Assembly (NCBI RefSeq): GCF_003977755.1
Contig: NZ_RQWN01000001.1
Span: 388,995-452,994, forward strand
DNA: 64,000 bases
Source: Haloterrigena salifodinae
Lineage (GTDB): Archaea; Halobacteriota; Halobacteria; Halobacteriales; Natrialbaceae
Direction of reading: 5' to 3'
The notes below the pieces were generated by a model. That model did not search any database. It had not been told where the DNA came from and saw only the letters and a list, made by a program, of their open reading frames with translations. Made by a program: the position numbers and the translations under genes. This document shows positions 62,240-64,000 of the stretch, piece by piece (the stretch's first letter is position 1; every line of letters begins with the position of its first letter).

Positions 62240-63013
62240 ATGGACGAGCAGGGCGAGGCAGTCGAGCCACTCCCTCTCCAGCGTCGAGGGACGATCGACT
62301 ATATGCGGGTAGCCGGCCGGCGCAGCGTCGTTCACGGACTCGTCGAGGTCGACATAACTGAGGCCCGACAACGCATCCGCGAGCGAAAAGAGGAAACGGG
62401 AGAGGGCCTCTCGTTCACTGCGTTTCTCATGTACTGTCTGGCGCGAGCGATCGAAGACCATCCGCACGTACAGGCGTACCGCGACTGGCGGGGGCGGCTT
62501 GTCTCGTTCGACGACGTCGACGTAAACGTGATCATCGAAACGGCGATCGATGGTGAGCGCATCGGCGTCCCCCACGTCGTCAGGGCGGCGAATCGCCGGT
62601 CACTACAGTCGATTCACGAGGAGATTCGAACGAGACAGCGGAACCCGGACGGGGGAACGCAGCCGCCGTGGGCGTCCCTGGCGATGCGGCTTCCCGGGGT
62701 CGTCCGGCGACAATTCTGGCGACTTCCGCAGTTGTTTCCACGAGGCTGGAAACGTATCGCGGGCACAGTCGCCGTAACGTCCGTGGGAATGTTCGGCGAG
62801 GGCGGCGGCTGGGGGATCAGTCCGACGAACTACACGCTCCAGCTAACGGTCGGCGGGATCGCCACCAAGCCGGGTGTCGTCGACGAGGAGATCGAACCCC
62901 GAGAGTACCTCAGTCTCACAGTAACGTTCGACCACGATGTGGTCGACGGGGCGCCCGCTGCGCGGTTCGTCCAGCGGTTGACGGAACTTCTCGAGGATGC
63001 TCACGGGCTCTGA
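62240..63013 (+). CDS. 2-oxoacid dehydrogenase E2-type acyltransferase domain, stand-alone
   Basis: The product has 257 residues. LSFTAFLMYCLARAIEDHPH, VDVNVIIETAIDGERIGVPH, GISPTNYTLQLTVGGIATKP and FDHDVVDGAPAARFVQRLTE follow the catalytic domain of E2 proteins, with the active His in DHDVVDG. There is no lipoyl domain, no E1-binding domain and no neighbouring E1 or E3 gene. A basic insert near 135-160 (RRQFWRLPQLFPRGWKRIA) is unusual. It may be a CoA-dependent acyltransferase of another pathway, akin to chloramphenicol acetyltransferase. Confidence 0.82.
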   Translation: MDEQGEAVEPLPLQRRGTIDYMRVAGRRSVVHGLVEVDITEARQRIRERKEETGEGLSFTAFLMYCLARAIEDHPHVQAYRDWRGRLVSFDDVDVNVIIETAIDGERIGVPHVVRAANRRSLQSIHEEIRTRQRNPDGGTQPPWASLAMRLPGVVRRQFWRLPQLFPRGWKRIAGTVAVTSVGMFGEGGGWGISPTNYTLQLTVGGIATKPGVVDEEIEPREYLSLTVTFDHDVVDGAPAARFVQRLTELLEDAHGL

Positions 63014-63119
63014 GAGGCCACTCGTCGATCGTCCCGTTGAACGGAACTAGCGTCGTCGCAGAGAGTTCCGTCAGCGAACCGATCCGGAGCGTTATGTCCC
63101 CTGTCGGTGACATCGCCTC

Positions 63120-64000
63120 ATGAATTCGGACGAGTTAACCACCGCAGTCTGGGAGATAGATGAGGACGAGTTTCCATCCGACGGGTCGATCCGAGAACGG
63201 GCGCAGTTCCTGCTTCGATACGCGATCCTCGCTCCGTCCAGTCACAACTCGCAGCCGTGGCGATTTGCCGTACACGACGATCGAATCCGGATTTTCGCCG
63301 ACGAGACGCGGTGGCTCGAGGTGGCCGATCACGACAAACGCGAGTTACAGATCAGCCTCGGCTGCGCCATCGAGAACCTCTGTATTGCAGCAGCCCACTT
63401 CGGATTCGGTTATCGAATCGAGTACGACGATGCCGGCGATGGGGACCCCATCGCCACCGTAACGCTTCATCCAGACGCGACCCCATCGAATACCCGACCA
63501 CCGGGACTGTTCGACCAACTCACGGAGCGATATACGAGCCACGACCTATTCGAAGAGCGGCCGCTTTCGCAGTTCACGCGCGATATCCTCCGTCAGTGTG
63601 TCTTCGACAGCGACGTTTCGCTCCACTTGATCGAAGACTCGGACCGGAAGCGATCGATCGGGGAGTTACAGGCCGCGGCGGATCTGCGTCTGATGGACGA
63701 CCGAGAGTACCGGAAAGAACTCGGCTATTGGCTCGGGATCGGCGCACTGGGCCAGTCGTGGCTTACGGCTCGTATTGCACAAGCGGTCGTGATCGCTTTT
63801 GACCTCGGGAATCGCGAAAGTCAGAATAATTCGAAGCTGATTCGCAGCGCTCCCGTCCTCGGACTCCTCGTCACGGAGACCGATGCTCCAGCAGCACGGA
63901 TCAAAACCGGGCGAGTATACGAACGGGTGGCGCTCGCTGCCAGTGCTAACTCGGTTGCCACGCACCCGATGAGCCAAATTCTGGAACTTCCGGAAAAACG
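63120..64000 (+). CDS. Acg-like FMN-binding nitroreductase family protein, cut by the window end
   Basis: From ATG 63120 the frame stays open to 64000 (293 complete codons seen). LLRYAILAPSSHNSQPWRFA is the N-terminal FMN-contact motif of the Acg family, and LQISLGCAIENLCIAAAHFG and MDDREYRKELGYWLGIGALG are further conserved segments. Acg-type proteins of mycobacteria may sequester FMN or act as oxidoreductases. Family length is about 330 residues, so roughly 40 are missing. Confidence 0.85.
   Translation, partial: MNSDELTTAVWEIDEDEFPSDGSIRERAQFLLRYAILAPSSHNSQPWRFAVHDDRIRIFADETRWLEVADHDKRELQISLGCAIENLCIAAAHFGFGYRIEYDDAGDGDPIATVTLHPDATPSNTRPPGLFDQLTERYTSHDLFEERPLSQFTRDILRQCVFDSDVSLHLIEDSDRKRSIGELQAAADLRLMDDREYRKELGYWLGIGALGQSWLTARIAQAVVIAFDLGNRESQNNSKLIRSAPVLGLLVTETDAPAARIKTGRVYERVALAASANSVATHPMSQILELPEK

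Noticed and set aside
1-64000. CRISPR arrays, rRNA genes, complete insertion sequences, replication origin
   Set aside because: I saw no regularly spaced identical repeats, no rRNA sequence, no intact transposase and no Orc1/Cdc6 gene or clustered origin repeats.

Overview
The window reads as chromosome of a haloarchaeon, most likely from the Natrinema/Haloterrigena/Natronorubrum side of the Natrialbales. The evidence is high GC, strongly acidic proteins, haloarchaea-only families (HalOD1, DUF7344-like winged helices, Tat lipoproteins with an RR motif and LAGC lipobox) and TATA boxes about 25-28 bases before start codons, which point to leaderless mRNAs. The genus assignment is an impression.

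Layout. 0.6-3.9 kb: small accessory genes (pilin-like protein, zinc-ribbon protein, Nmad3-like protein, winged helix, hexapeptide acyltransferase). 4-8 kb: type II NADH dehydrogenase-like protein, arginase, a DtxR-type metal regulator with a palindromic operator and a ZIP-transporter scrap behind it, and a winged-helix regulator. 8-14.3 kb: gyrB-gyrA and psmA-psmB. 14.5-21.7 kb: ABC-2 exporter, Nramp-like and TauE-like transporters, a universal stress protein, an SPW-type pseudogene with an in-frame TAG, and an SGNH-like protein. 22-26.5 kb: multi-PAS histidine kinase, K+-channel-like protein, Lrp-HalOD1 pair. 26.7-30.3 kb: topoisomerase VI (top6B-top6A). 30.4-34 kb: DedA, zinc-ribbon membrane protein, MBL-fold hydrolase, FAH-family enzyme. 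34-36 kb: tRNA-Glu followed by an AT-richer accessory patch (winged helix-HalOD1 pair, dead GH43-like gene). 36-43 kb: second multi-sensor kinase, tungstate transporter tupABC with a ModE/TOBE regulator, Lrp regulator. 43-53 kb: small zinc-ribbon and conserved genes, a response regulator, a sugar dehydrogenase, a CGFS glutaredoxin, a pilin-like secreted protein and HMG-CoA synthase. 53-60.2 kb: AI-2E-like transporter, DUF2270, gcvPA-gcvPB, a PduO-type adenosyltransferase. 60.2-64 kb: tRNA-Val, a rearranged sulfur locus (DsrE, TusA and YeeE remnants, YeeE), a lone E2-type acyltransferase and a partial Acg-like nitroreductase.

How the genes relate. Both type II topoisomerases of a haloarchaeon sit within 22 kb. 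The two proteasome genes overlap. The tup operon carries its own probable sensor-regulator. Transcription factors are repeatedly coupled by gene overlap to small HalOD1 proteins.

The least explained structure is non-coding. Five hairpins have loops that begin GAAC and end GTGA, on unrelated stems; three of them lie beside the two tRNAs. Next to such hairpins, or next to palindromic DNA, the end of the adjacent gene is present a second time in degenerate form: tRNA-Glu on both sides, tRNA-Val 3' side, HMG-CoA synthase 3' side. I consider this gene-end duplication with hairpins the best candidate for an undescribed element. A second clear event is a deletion that fused the 3' remnants of divergent tusA and yeeE genes.
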